From Toxonevra muliebris (taxonomy: Eukaryota > Arthropoda > Insecta > Diptera > Pallopteridae), in contig OY829327.1 of the NCBI GenBank assembly GCA_963691655.1, positions 59,284,079 to 59,348,078 of the forward strand: 64,000 bases of DNA, in the 5' to 3' direction. The position numbers and the translations under genes are program-made. Shown here piece by piece: positions 35,014 through 44,512 of the stretch (positions are counted from its first letter, which is position 1; every line of letters starts with the position of its first letter). Below the pieces are notes generated by a model that did no database searches, had not been told where the DNA came from, and saw nothing but the letters and a program-made list of their open reading frames with translations.

Positions 35014-35869
35014 CAGTGGCGGATCCAAAGGGGCCTGAGCGGGCTTTAGCCCTCTCCCAATGAGATTTTTCAATCAGAAAATTATTTCATTGTTAGAGTG
35101 CTATTACACGCTGCATGGACACTCAAGAATTTCATTGCTTTTATATCGAGTTTGATTGTTGTTTAATTTAAATCTATTACGCTGCTGAATTGCCTTCTAT
35201 TTGCATAAACTTTACCAGCAAGGATACCCCAAAGATTCTCTATTGCATTACAATCAGGACTGCAGGCCTGCCACTGAAGTAAGGGAATGGTTTTATTTGA
35301 AAACCACTGTCTAGCTTCATTGGAAACGTTCAACGCGTTATCTTGTTGAAAAATAAATTCATCGTTAGAATTGCCTTCAAGATGAGAGATCAATAGGTCT
35401 TCCAAAAGTTCGGTGTATATCTTGTTGTTCATGCACGTTGTTATAAAACAGGTTGGAAGCTTTCCATAATATGAGAATGCATCCCATACCATAACACTTT
35501 CTCCACCGAAATTGCGTTTCGAGCTGATAACGCCTTGATTGCCTAAATCATGCCAGTAGCAACTGTAACGATGTATAACAATTAAAACAATTCTCTTAAA
35601 ATAGCGTAGTTCTTACTGATAATGAAAAGGTTAACGAATCCACGAAAAAAAATTGTATTCGATTTCGTAGGTGTTTGAAAATGGTTAAAAACTCTGATTC
35701 AGTATCAAAAACTCCACAAAGGATAGCTTCTTTGGTTCTTGTTTCTAAAACAATACAAAATTTCGTACGACTTTCGATTTCGATTTTTCTGGTGCCCTGG
35801 TAAAGTCTAGATAAAGAATGGATATAAAAAATCATGTGCCCTCATTGAAAATTTCTAGATCTGCCACTG
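35014..35869 (-). mobile_element. Internally deleted Tc1-like element, 856 bp
   Basis: The termini CAGTGGCGGATCCA and, in reverse complement, CAGTGGCAGATCTAG enclose a transposase remnant. TA precedes the left end; the right flank is CA, so the duplication is eroded. Confidence 0.75.
35163..35580 (-). pseudogene. Tc1 transposase, C-terminal part (DD34E type)
   Basis: Reading on the minus strand from about 35,580, the relic begins with YSCYWHDLG. It continues through SKRNFGGESVMVWDAFSYYG, the block after the first catalytic Asp. It then has IFQQDNAL with the second Asp and SPDCNAIENLWGILAGKVY with the catalytic Glu. Only 33 residues separate Asp and Glu instead of the usual 34, because one residue is missing after QDNA, and the conserved His there is lost. 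The first Asp and the DNA-binding domains are absent or unrecognisable upstream. The enzyme would be inactive. Family identity is clear from the motifs and from the flanking Tc1-like termini. Confidence 0.85.
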
Positions 35870-36626
35870 CATGTACATATATATATAAGCACACTAACGT
35901 TTCTTTCTTTTTATGTTCGTCGTGAAAGTTCAAATTTATGTTGAAAAGATTTTAAGTATCTGATTTAATATGACAGTGCTCCGTTTACGGTGATAACGTG
36001 TCTTGTCTGCTGCGGTAATAAAATTATTTTTATTTAATTATCATTGCGTCCCAAAGCTGATAGACTAATTTTTTATTACTTTATGAACTTATTAAAAATA
36101 AAAATTAAATATATTATAGTAATGCAGACTAGTGTACGTAGCGGAAACTGAGATTTTTGCAACAGGGTAAATAATTAAAATTTAGACAAGTTCACTAAAC
36201 TCAAATTATGCAAAATATTAGTTTTAGATACCATAATTGAAAGCAATACAAAACAGAATTTGGTTAATGAATCTGGAACAGGGTCAAATGTAGTCGAACC
36301 AAGAGTTTCTTGGTGACGTCTTGTCTACAAAGATCACTATGCCGCCTATAGGCACAGGGATTCCTTGATAAACTAATCTCTTATCCATCTACCCCTGAGA
36401 ACAGGAGCAAATTTTTGAGCTTGGAGCCAGCGTTGTCATAGATCAAAGTTTTCGTTGCTAATATGTTTATACCCGTCGGATGACCCAATGCCAAATTGCC
36501 ACATCATCGGATTCATCTGAAGCAAACGTTAAACACCATTGCGACGGGTGGCGGGCACCCACGGCCAAAATTAAAACGCACTCAATTGTATGAAGTGGCG
36601 CAGAGTTGAGGCGAGATGGATTATAC
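35870..36626. other. Non-coding DNA
   Basis: No recognisable structure; 36,300-36,620 is GC-richer but has no supported frame. Confidence 0.35.
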
Positions 36627-36762
36627 ATAAAGCTCGCATCTATACAGTTTTACGCGGTAGTATACAGTTTTTTCAACTCCAAAACCGCATACCGCCTTTT
36701 TTACCAAAATGCCGCGTTTATACTAAGAAAAAAGTTTAAAATTTTTGAACGCTAGGAAATTC

Positions 36763-37097
36763 AAATTTATCAATCGCAATGCAAAACGTCTGAGAGAACA
36801 ATGGCAAGTCGTTGCGAGTATACTTTTGAAAGAAGTGGAAACATTGAAGGCGATTCTTATCGTCAAATCGTCGCCTGAGAATTGATTTGGCGTATAGGCA
36901 TAGGAATACTTATACACATACGCCGAATCAATTCTCAGGCGACGAAATGTAATTTGAAATATGCATGCGTTGATTTCTATAAATACCTCATAGCAAAGCC
37001 GGGATCGCTTTGTCAAATTTCATCCAAGCACAAATTCTATATAACTACGGAAGGAGATATGAAAATGGAGAACGAAGACGATTTAAATGATGGATAA
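36763..37097 (+). pseudogene. Conserved small frame of the 6-bp-TSD element, interrupted
   Basis: The frame reads KFINRNAKRLREQWQ and LLKEVETLKAIL, then is split by the 76-bp mini-MITE at 36,869. It resumes with KCNLKYACVDFYKYLIAKPG and ends in MENEDDLNDG at 37,097. Compared with copy 1 (12,906-13,160) about four residues in five agree and the reading frame is preserved on both sides of the insertion. That suggests the source element coded for this peptide. The possible Myb-like helix noted for copy 1 is present here too. The function is unknown; this copy cannot make the full peptide. Confidence 0.4.
36869..36944 (-). mobile_element. 76-bp palindromic mini-MITE, copy 2
   Basis: Arms CGTCGCCTGAGAATTGATTT and complement; loop orientation is opposite to the copies at 30,707 and 56,150. 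AAAT flanks it (36,865-36,868 and 36,945-36,948). Copy 1 of the host element at 13,050 has the empty site, proving a separate insertion. Confidence 0.85.
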
Positions 37098-37417
37098 ATT
37101 GCTTTCCTTGTTAATTTTTACTGAAAAAATTGATACCGCGAAATATACAGTTTTTTCATATCGATTAACAGTTTTTTACAAAGTTTTGGTAGAAATATAC
37201 ATTTTTTGGTCCGAAAAAAGATACGAGCGTTAATTATACAGCAAAGGGCATAACCAGGTTTCCATATTAAATCGGCCTTAAAAACAAATTTAATCCCGCA
37301 TCGACAAAAAGATAATTTTGCCAAATTTTCAGAGAATTGTCCGCTAATTTGAATGAGCAATTGCGGATTTTACAATTCAACTTTTTAGCATTTTTTAGCT
37401 AAACTATAGTTACCTAG

Positions 37418-37695
37418 ATGCGCTTTGCATTGCCCCAGTTCCAGAAGACTGGTAAAGAGGTCTTGCCTTTGATTCTCTCTTTCTGTCTGAGTACTTCCCT
37501 GATTACAGTATCTCCTATTCCACAGAAGAGTTTAGGTCCCACGAATGCTCAAAAAATCCCACACCAGTTTAAAGGTGATTTCAAAGGAGTAGAGTGTTCG
37601 AATATCTGCCTGGCTGTCCGACATGATAGCGATATCTTGTCGTTTGTACTTCCTGTCCAGGTTAAATTACACTCATAACGTAAATGAGGGTAATT
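37418..37695 (-). pseudogene. Antisense fragment of the LOA-like retrotransposon RNase H region
   Basis: The minus strand of this segment matches 40,375-40,700 of the downstream sense element. It shares NLDRKYK..QDIAIMSDS and then FCGIGD-type sequence. It keeps about 47 bases (beginning CCAGGCAGATATTCG) that the sense copy lost right after MSDS. It lacks about 115 bases that the sense copy has (about 40,450-40,565). It is thus an independent, internally deleted insertion of the same family in opposite orientation, about 2.7 kb from its partner. RNase H would degrade the RNA strand during reverse transcription; this piece is non-functional. Confidence 0.8.
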
Positions 37696-37872
37696 CGGAT
37701 CGATTTTTGCAAGAGAAACTTTGAGCGGTAAAAATAAGGATTACAGATTTACGAAAAAAATGTTTTGATACAAAATTAAAGCATACCTATTTCTTCCTCT
37801 TTTAAAGTTGTTATCTACCAAAAACAAAAAATCATAACTTTTTTTTAATAATTACTAAGGTAACATCACCTC

Positions 37873-38115
37873 GAAAAAAATGGATTGCATGCAAGTCGTA
37901 TCAACAGCAGAGGTGAGTACCTTTTAGAATTTATCTTATCCGCTAATCTAGAAATATTAAATGTAGGGAATGAACCTACGTTTGTTACTAAAGTTAGGAA
38001 AGAAGTATTAGACATAACAGTATGCAGTCCAAATATAGTAGGACTAGTCAAGAACTGGAGGGTATCCAAAGAGGACTCACTCTCTAAACACAAAATCATA
38101 GAGTTCCTCCTATAG
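37873..38115 (+). pseudogene. APE-type endonuclease C-terminal part
   Basis: This is the target-nicking endonuclease of the non-LTR element. The frame contains SRGEYLLEFILSANLEILNV, then DITVCSPNIVG, then DSLSKHKIIEFLL. These correspond to the last conserved blocks of APE-like endonucleases, where DxTxCS and SDH surround catalytic Asp and His. Here the SDH motif reads SKH, so the Asp next to the catalytic His is replaced. The N-terminal two thirds with the metal-binding Asn and Glu are missing. A stop at 38,113 separates it from the RT frame, while weak similarity continues to 38,220. Confidence 0.75.
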
Positions 38116-38220
38116 GGCACAAGTACCTAAATACCGTCCTTTAGAAATCCCAGGAAAACAAACTGGACAGAATACATAGAAGTACTTAAGTGTAACTTAA
38201 AAGGTATTAAATCGTGCAAG

Positions 38221-40431
38221 GTGATAAAAAATCATCATGAGCTCGAATATTCCGGAAATGAACTTAACGAAGCAATACTAGATGCTTTCGTGAGCAGCTG
38301 CCCGGAAAAAGCGGAAAGTCTAGGAAAGGACGCCATATGGTGGAATAGTACCCTAAGTGACATTAGAACCGAAGCACGTAGGCTCCATAATGGAGCAAAA
38401 CGGAGCGGACAATGGCAAGCTTATAGGGATAAACTAACAGAATATAATAAAGAAATTAGGAAGGCTAAAAGAACTAGCTTTAGGAACTTCTGCGACAACA
38501 TCTCATCTCTACCTGCTGCATCAAGGATATACAAAACCTTTGCAAAAGCAGGGCAGGACATGAGAATGGCGCTGAAGAAATCAGATGGCAGCTTCACCTG
38601 TAATGAAAAGGAAAGAGCAGAATTGCTTCTAGCAACACACTTCCCTGGAAGTGTTGGTTTAGATAGCAGGAATCCAGAGGGGCAGCCTAGAAGAATAAAC
38701 AGAGTAGACAGGAAGGTAGCAGCAGAAATATGCTCTGCGCCTAGATTGGAATGGGCGTTAAACACTTTTCAACCATTTAAATCACCTGGTCTTGACGGCA
38801 TATTTCCTGCTCTATTACAGAAGGGCATAAAGGAAATATTGCCATTCCTTATTAATATAGGGAGAAGTAGCCTCGCTTTTGGGTACATACCAACAGCTTG
38901 GCGAAGGGCAAAGGTGGTGTTTATACCAAAAGTGGGCAAAAAAGATACCACCAACCCTAAGTCCTTCAGACCTATAAACTTAACATCGTTTATGTTGAAA
39001 ACACTTGAAAAGGTGTTTGACAACTTTATACGATGTAAAGTCTTAGACACAAATCCACTGCACCCCAATCATCATGCATATACATAGAGCAGGTAGGTCT
39101 ACCGAGACAGCTCTGCATGACTTAGGGAGGAAGATTCAAGAGGCACTAGATGTGAAGGAAGTAGCAGTATGTGCTTTCCTGGATATAGAAGGAGCTTTCG
39201 ACAACACCTCACACGAGGCTGTCAATAACTCTCTAAGGCGAAGAGGAGTAGATAACACAACATCTAGATGGATGTCAGAAATGCTCTCCTTTAAAACAGC
39301 TGAGATGGAAACAGGGCTAGGTACCATATCAGTCAGCACAACCAGAGGATGCCCACAGGGAGGAGTATTATCACCTCTAATGTAGTAGACGAACTTTTAA
39401 TGAAACTCTCAGAGGCGGGCATAGACTGTCAAGGGTATGCGGACGATATCGTCCTCATAGCCAGAGGGAAATTTGAAGAAATTCTTTGTGACATTATACA
39501 AAGAGGGCTAGGTATTACTAGAAGATGGTGCAGGTCGGTAGGGCTAAATATCAACCCTGCAAAGACCACTATAGTTCCATTTACCAGGAAAAAATCACTC
39601 CCGCCCTGGAAACCGATATCACTAGCTGGGGAGGTTATTGAACAAAAGCAAGAGGTAAAGTATATGGGCTTAGTATTAGATAGTAAACTCACATGGAAAG
39701 CACATGTTGAGGCAGTGACAAGTAAAGCCACTCGCGCTCTAATGGTATGCAGAAGGCTAGCAGGGAAAAGTTGGGGATGTAAACCAAGTGTACTGCGCTG
39801 GATGTACACAATGATGGTAAGGCCAATCATTACATATGGAGCATTAGCGTGGGCAAGGAGAACTCAACTAAAAACAGCAAAAGCTAAATTGGGGAAAGTT
39901 CAAAGGTTGGCATGTATCTGTATAACAGGAGCGATGGGAACATGTCCGACTGCTGCACTAGAGGTACTATTGGAGCTCACTCCATTACACCTCGTGATAG
40001 AGAGTGCATCCAAGGCAGCAATCGTAAGAGGAACAAGAAATAAAAGGTTGACGAGGAGATCTATAGGGCTTGGAGACCGAGATAACCCGACGAAAGACAA
40101 CTATCTCTTGGACTGTCCCCAGGACAGAATGGACAAACAGTATAGTTTTGAGAAACACTTCGTTGCAAAACTTAGTAGTAAGAACGAATGGGAGGGTGTA
40201 GAGTATAACTACATGCTCAAAGAACATACGATTAAGTGGTATACAGATGGGTCAGGTACCGAGGATGGAACTGGGGCAGGAGTATTTGGGCCAAGAATCA
40301 AACACTCTGAGCCGATGGGGAAGTATCCTAGCATCTTCCTAGCTGAAATTCATGCAATTAGCATATGTGTGCAATTCAACCTGGATAGAAAGTACAAACA
40401 GCAAGATATCGCTATCATGTCGGACAGTTAG
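38221..40431 (+). pseudogene. Reverse transcriptase and RNase H N-part, LOA-like, frameshifted
   Basis: Three frames together encode the polymerase. Bases 38,221-39,087 hold the linker (WWNSTLSDIRTEARRLH), fingers (FKSPGLDGIFPALLQ) and SFRPINLTSFMLKTLEK. An insertion of about 5 bases near 39,080 shifts the frame to 39,074-39,385, with the first palm Asp in FLDIEGAFDN and the GCPQGGVLSPL turn. A small deletion near 39,385 shifts it again to 39,349-40,431, with the catalytic YADDIVLIA, the thumb (KYMGLVLDSKLTWKAHV) and the start of RNase H (WYTDGSGTEDGTGAG, about 40,236). The frame ends at MSDS because about 47 bases are deleted, as comparison with the antisense copy at 37,418 shows. All three RT Asp residues are present, but no single frame spans them. 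Confidence 0.88.
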
Positions 40432-41018
40432 TGTGGGACTGTTTGAGCAAGCTCAATCAACTGGGCAATAACAACAAAGTCGCTTTATGTTGGGTCCCTG
40501 GACACGCAGGAATTGAGGGTAATGAGCAGGCAGACGAGCTTGCAAGAAAGGGGGCAGCAACCACATTCGTGGGACCTGAACCCTTTTGTGGAATAGGAGA
40601 TAGCGTAATCAGGGAATTACTCAGGCAAGAAGAGAGGAATAAGAGGCAAGAACTCTTTACCAATCTTACGGGACTGAGGCAATCCAAAGCGCTTTTAGGT
40701 AATTATAATAAGAGTAGATACGCATTCTGCATTGGTTTCAACAAAAACAGTTTGCGCATAGTAGCTGGTATTCCGACTGGGCATTGCGGGCTCAGAGAAC
40801 ACCTTTGCAAGATAGGGGTTAAGCAAAGCTTAATTTGTAGGTTTTGTAATGAGGAAGACGAATCATCAGAACATATTTTATCTCAATGTGGAGCACTGAT
40901 CCACAACAGAAGGAAATGTCTGGGCATGCACCAAGTGCCCAGTACCGAACTGGCATCCATAGATCCGGGCGCAGTGCTCAAATTCTTGAGGGAGACTGGA
41001 CTGGATGAGGTGCTCTAG
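40431..41018 (+). pseudogene. RNase H C-part and CCHC knuckle, LOA-like
   Basis: After the roughly 47-base deletion the frame resumes with CLSKLNQLGNNNKVALCWVPGHAGIEGNEQADELAR cut as two motifs. WVPGHAGIEGNE carries the RNase H histidine, and QADELARKGA carries its last Asp (about 40,495-40,560). It continues to a zinc knuckle of the form CRFCx9HxxxxC (CRFCNEEDESSEHILSQC, about 40,838-40,892) and stops at 41,016-41,018. This C-terminal order is the one expected in I-group retrotransposons. The missing stretch removes part of the RNase H core, so the domain is inactive. The rest of the frame is uninterrupted. Confidence 0.85.
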
Positions 41019-41110
41019 GCAGATTAGATAGACTAGATAGAAAAGAGGAACGTACAATAGATCTTATAGGTCGCGGTACAATGACAGAAACCTCTATAAT
41101 ACAATACATA

Positions 41111-41271
41111 CAATTGTATTAGTCGTATCGATTTATAGCAAGTTATCTTTAATTTGAAGTTTATGTAAATGCAAAAGGTAAATTTGATGTTTAAGGAAAA
41201 TATATGTGAAAAAAATGTATGTATGTATGTGTAAATAGATACACACACATTCATACAAATTTTTCCTTAGT
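41111..41271. other. Spacer with TATGTATGTATGTG simple sequence
   Basis: AT-rich sequence between the retrotransposon 3' end and the foldback element; nothing else is seen. Confidence 0.4.
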
Positions 41272-41597
41272 GCGTGGTTATATTGGTGCTCGCTGTTCGA
41301 TAAACACAAAACATTTTCTCCCGTGCTCGGTTGAGGTGGTTACATTCAACTCGTTGCTGAGTTGCTTTTTATGGAAATGCACTCATCTATTTAATACTAT
41401 TTTGTATGTAATGATACTGTTTTGTAAAATAAGTAATAGCCACCCTGAATACTCGGCGTGCTCAGTGTATAATACACCGAGCATATCGTGTTCGGTGTGA
41501 GAGTGAGTTAAGACTCTCTCTTTGTGTTCGGTGCAACAACAATTTCATGGTGTTCGCCTAAGGCTGTGGTTATATTGCGAGTATGCTCGGCGAACAT

Positions 41598-42126
41598 TAG
41601 GGATGTGCAAATCGGAATAAGTAAAAATACGATGAACGGAACAATGGAAGGGGTGGGGGGGGGGGGGGGGCGGGGAAAGGATCGGCTGGTTGCCCTATAA
41701 ACAGGTCATATAAACTGTATGCCTTTTTAAACAAACCATTTTCTTTAAATTACTTCTTTTATATTTCATTCAATAAAAATAATAGGTTGAACATGTGTTC
41801 TATAAAGCAACCTATAAATCTGAAAAATAAATTTTACAAGAACCCTATTTTGAACAGCACTTCTACAAAACCAATTTTTTTCCAAAAATCTGATTTTGAC
41901 TCGCACGCAACGGGTCATATATTGTAAATAAATACACATACATAAATATTTCATATCAAAATTCTCTTTTTCCTTTTTTTTTTTTTTTTTTATTCCATGC
42001 AACAAAAATTCGAAAAAAAAATCGATTAATCGATTTTCATGAACTTAAAAAATCGATTAATCGACTTTGGATTTCTAATCAATTCAAAAGTCGAAAATTG
42101 ATTTTCTTTCCAGTTGCACATCCCTA
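41598..42126. mobile_element. hAT-like MITE, 529 bp
   Basis: The termini TAGGGATGTGCAA match in inverted orientation. An 8-bp duplication, GCGAACAT at 41,590-41,597 and GCGAACAC at 42,127-42,134, flanks it with one mismatch, as expected for hAT. Subterminal ATCGATTAATCGATT repeats occur at 42,020-42,066. It contains a G tract at 41,650-41,672 and no coding frame. Confidence 0.8.
41650..41680 (+). repeat. Long G tract
   Basis: A run of about 18 G within a G-rich 30-mer, inside the hAT-like MITE. It may form a quadruplex and is prone to sequencing error. Confidence 0.85.
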
Positions 42127-42413
42127 GCGAACACCATGAAATCGTTGTTGCACCGAACACAAAGAGAGGGTCTGTACTAACTCTCACATCGAACACGACG
42201 GGCACGCCGAGTATTCAGAGTGGCAATGAGTTATTTTACAAAACAGTATCATTATATAGAAAATAGTATTAAACAAACGACTATATTTTCACAAAAACAA
42301 CCCTGCAACGAGCTTAATGTAACCACCTCGACCGAGCACGGGAGAAAATGTTTTGTGTTCGTTAAGCACCAATATAACCATGCACTTATGTAATCATATA
42401 CAGTTTGCCCGAT

Positions 42414-42859
42414 CTTAGTCCCCTTTTCCACAAGGCGAGTTTTGTTGTCGGCAAGTCGAGTTTGTAGGCAAGAGAGGAAAAAACAAGAGGAGACGAGTAC
42501 AGACTTGCTCGTACCGGCAAGTTTTCTTTTGTGCTGTTCGTTCTTTGATATTTCCTTTTATTCCTATTTGTCATTTTAAGTTGGATGCGCATTGATTTTG
42601 GTTTCTTATTAGAAAAAATAAACAGTTTTCATTTAAAATTTCACTTTTCTTCTATTAATCCATTTATTTTTATTCAATAAGCTGATTTCGCATTTCATTT
42701 ATTTATTTTTATTTAATAAAATGTAATTAAAATGTTTTTCATAACACGAATGAAAGACAAAGTAAAAGCAGAATTGCCCAAGAAATCTTGCTGTGTGGAA
42801 AAGCGAGTGGCAAGTTCAAAAGAGAATTGGAAACTTGCCGTGTGAAAAAGGGGACTTAG
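42414..42859. mobile_element. 446-bp TIR element (CTTAGTCCCCTTTTCCAC)
   Basis: The left end CTTAGTCCCCTTTTCCACAA and the right end in reverse complement CTAAGTCCCCTTTTTCACAC agree over about 25 bases. Further inside, GGCAAGT motifs recur on both sides. No target duplication or coding frame was found; probably a MITE. Confidence 0.65.
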
Positions 42860-43190
42860 TGAAATTTGGTGTAAAGATGCATTTGTGTGTATGTCAAGTT
42901 GTGGGCTATAAAATTCGTCCGTATCTCAAAGTGGGCGTGTCATTTTTGCAAAAATCCAATATCTTCGAATATCTTATCGTGATAAATTAATAAAATTTGA
43001 TAGAAAGACTTACTTGTTCCACACCGAATCAATTCTCAAATATGGGTCTACTCATGGGCATAACAAAATTAGGGGAAAAGGCTGTAACTGGGCGATAGAA
43101 GCGAATATATTAAAAACAAAAGTATGGGACTGTGCAATCTTAAGTAGGAGCAATAACGGATTTAAGGGGCGTAGGAAAGGGGAGAGGATT
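42860..43190. other. Non-coding spacer
   Basis: Unique-looking DNA. A G-rich part at 43,155-43,190 resembles the inner flank of Tc1-like termini and may be the host site of the following retrotransposon. Confidence 0.35.
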
Positions 43191-43195
43191 TGGGG

Positions 43196-44392
43196 TTAAA
43201 TGGGTTTGTTCCGGGTCGCTCTACTACTTCCAACTTAGCCGTCTTCGCTGAAGATTGTATCTCTGCATTTCAAAATGGATATCAAATTGATACAATTTAC
43301 ACTGATTTCTCAAAAGCCTTTGATAGGGTGTCTCATAATATTATGATCTTTAAATTAGCTAATTTGGGTATACACTCGGTTTTTTTGGAGTGGATAAGGT
43401 CCTATTTAATCAATAGACATTCCGTTGTGGTTATTGATAATGTTGAATCAGCTCCTTTTATTGCTACCTCGGGTGTTCCGCAAGGTAGCATTCTAGGTCC
43501 TTTACTTTTTCTCTTATTTATTAACGATATTTCATGCTGCTTTCCAACTGCTAGATACCTATTATATGCCGACGACTTAAAAATATATTCTGTAATTAAA
43601 AATATCACGGATTCTCAAATTCTACAGTCTGATTTAGATTTGTTTCTTATTTGGTGCTGCAAATTTCGGTTATCGCTCAATATCAACAAATGTTCCCATA
43701 TGACTTTTACCAAAGTTCATAATACTATCGCTACATCTTATCACATTGCCAATTCTACCTTAAAATCAGTGAGTGAAATAAAAGATCTTGGGGTTGTTTT
43801 CGATGTGAAGTTTTCTTTTGTTCCACATTTAAATTGTATCATTCCTAAAGCGTATTCTATGTTAGCTTTTATCCGTCGCAATAGTTCAGAGTTTTCTGAT
43901 CCTTTTACGCTCAAAATACTGTTTACTTCCTTAGTAAGATCTCGGTTAGAATATGCAGCATTTATATGGAGGCCTCATTATCTCTGTCATATTAATAGAC
44001 TTGAGCGGATTCAAAAAGTCTTTATTCGATTTGCATTGCGTTGTCTTCATTTTGCCGAGCCCATTCCCTCTTACAATGCTCGTTGCATGCTCATCGATCT
44101 AAAGTCCTTGAACAACAGAAGAACTATCTTGTCTCTCATGTTTGTTTATGACATCATTGTTGGTTTTGTTGATTGTCCTGCTCTTCTAGAACTAATCAAT
44201 TTTAATATTCCAACTAGAGATTTGCGTCATTCAGCTTTATTTTATGTTGAGTTGCGACGATCAAATTATGCCTCTTTTGCTCCTATTTCTAGAGCCTTAA
44301 CTGAGTTTAATTCTATTTCTAATTCCTTGGTTTTAGATTTCTCGGTTACTAAAGTTTCATTTAAGAACCTACTTAATGAATTCTATCCTTAA
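43196..44392 (+). CDS. Reverse transcriptase fragment, open to its natural stop
   Basis: This is the C-terminal two thirds of a non-LTR reverse transcriptase, about 398 codons. In order it shows GFVPGRSTTSNL (finger region), TDFSKAFDRVSH with the first catalytic Asp and GVPQGSILGPLLFLLFINDI. Then come LLYADDLKIYSV with the catalytic Asp pair (about 43,565), LNINKCSHMTF and KDLGVVFDVKFSFVPH (thumb). The C-terminal domain has LVRSRLEYAAFIW and ends FKNLLNEFYP. There is no stop or frameshift from truncation point to stop, unlike all other RT relics in the window. The true start codon is outside the copy, so no complete enzyme can be made. The motif set fits the CR1/Jockey group; finer placement is not attempted. 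Confidence 0.85.
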   Translation, partial: LNGFVPGRSTTSNLAVFAEDCISAFQNGYQIDTIYTDFSKAFDRVSHNIMIFKLANLGIHSVFLEWIRSYLINRHSVVVIDNVESAPFIATSGVPQGSILGPLLFLLFINDISCCFPTARYLLYADDLKIYSVIKNITDSQILQSDLDLFLIWCCKFRLSLNINKCSHMTFTKVHNTIATSYHIANSTLKSVSEIKDLGVVFDVKFSFVPHLNCIIPKAYSMLAFIRRNSSEFSDPFTLKILFTSLVRSRLEYAAFIWRPHYLCHINRLERIQKVFIRFALRCLHFAEPIPSYNARCMLIDLKSLNNRRTILSLMFVYDIIVGFVDCPALLELINFNIPTRDLRHSALFYVELRRSNYASFAPISRALTEFNSISNSLVLDFSVTKVSFKNLLNEFYP

Positions 44393-44512
44393 GCTTGTCT
44401 TAAATCTATTTTTAGTTTTAATTAATTTTAAGTTACTATTGTTTTAGTCTGTAAGGAATTTTATATAATTTCCATTGACTCAATGAAATAAATAAATAAA
44501 TAAATAAATGCC
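43196..44512 (+). mobile_element. CR1/Jockey-type non-LTR retrotransposon, 5'-truncated
   Basis: The copy starts inside the reverse transcriptase and ends with a (TAAA)n tail at about 44,486-44,510, the classic outcome of incomplete target-primed reverse transcription. The remaining frame is uninterrupted, so insertion is comparatively recent. No RNase H is present. Confidence 0.85.

Larger units (their letters stand above)
36627..37233 (+). mobile_element. 6-bp-TSD TIR element, copy 2, carrying a mini-MITE
   Basis: This is the opposite-orientation relative of 12,768-13,286. Ends are ATAAAGCTCGCATC (eroded) and GATACGAGCGTTAA, flanked by TTATAC (36,621-36,626 and 37,234-37,239). After removal of the 76-bp insertion with its 4-bp duplication the length is about 527 bp, close to copy 1. 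Confidence 0.75.
37866..41110 (+). mobile_element. LOA-like (I-group) non-LTR retrotransposon, 5'-truncated
   Basis: The order endonuclease C-terminus, reverse transcriptase, RNase H, CCHC knuckle, then a short 3' UTR fits the RNase-H-bearing I/LOA group. The 5' end starts inside the endonuclease. The 3' boundary, somewhere after 41,018 and probably before 41,120, has no clear A tail. Several frameshifts and stops make the copy dead. Confidence 0.8.
41272..42385. mobile_element. Foldback element with about 290-bp arms, split by a hAT-like MITE
   Basis: The left arm 41,272-41,597 and the right arm 42,127-42,385 are reverse complements. They share GTGGTTATATTGGTGCT, AAAACATTTTCTCCCGTGCTC, GATACTGTTTTGTAAAATAA and TTTGTGTTCGGTGCAACAAC. 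TTA flanks both ends (41,269-41,271 and 42,386-42,388), compatible with PIF/Harbinger targeting. A related single arm lies at 55,408-55,490. Confidence 0.75.

Noticed and set aside
37418..37678. Host gene on the plus strand
   Set aside because: The plus-strand frame is the complement of a LOA-like RNase H region, matching the complement of 40,457-40,687.
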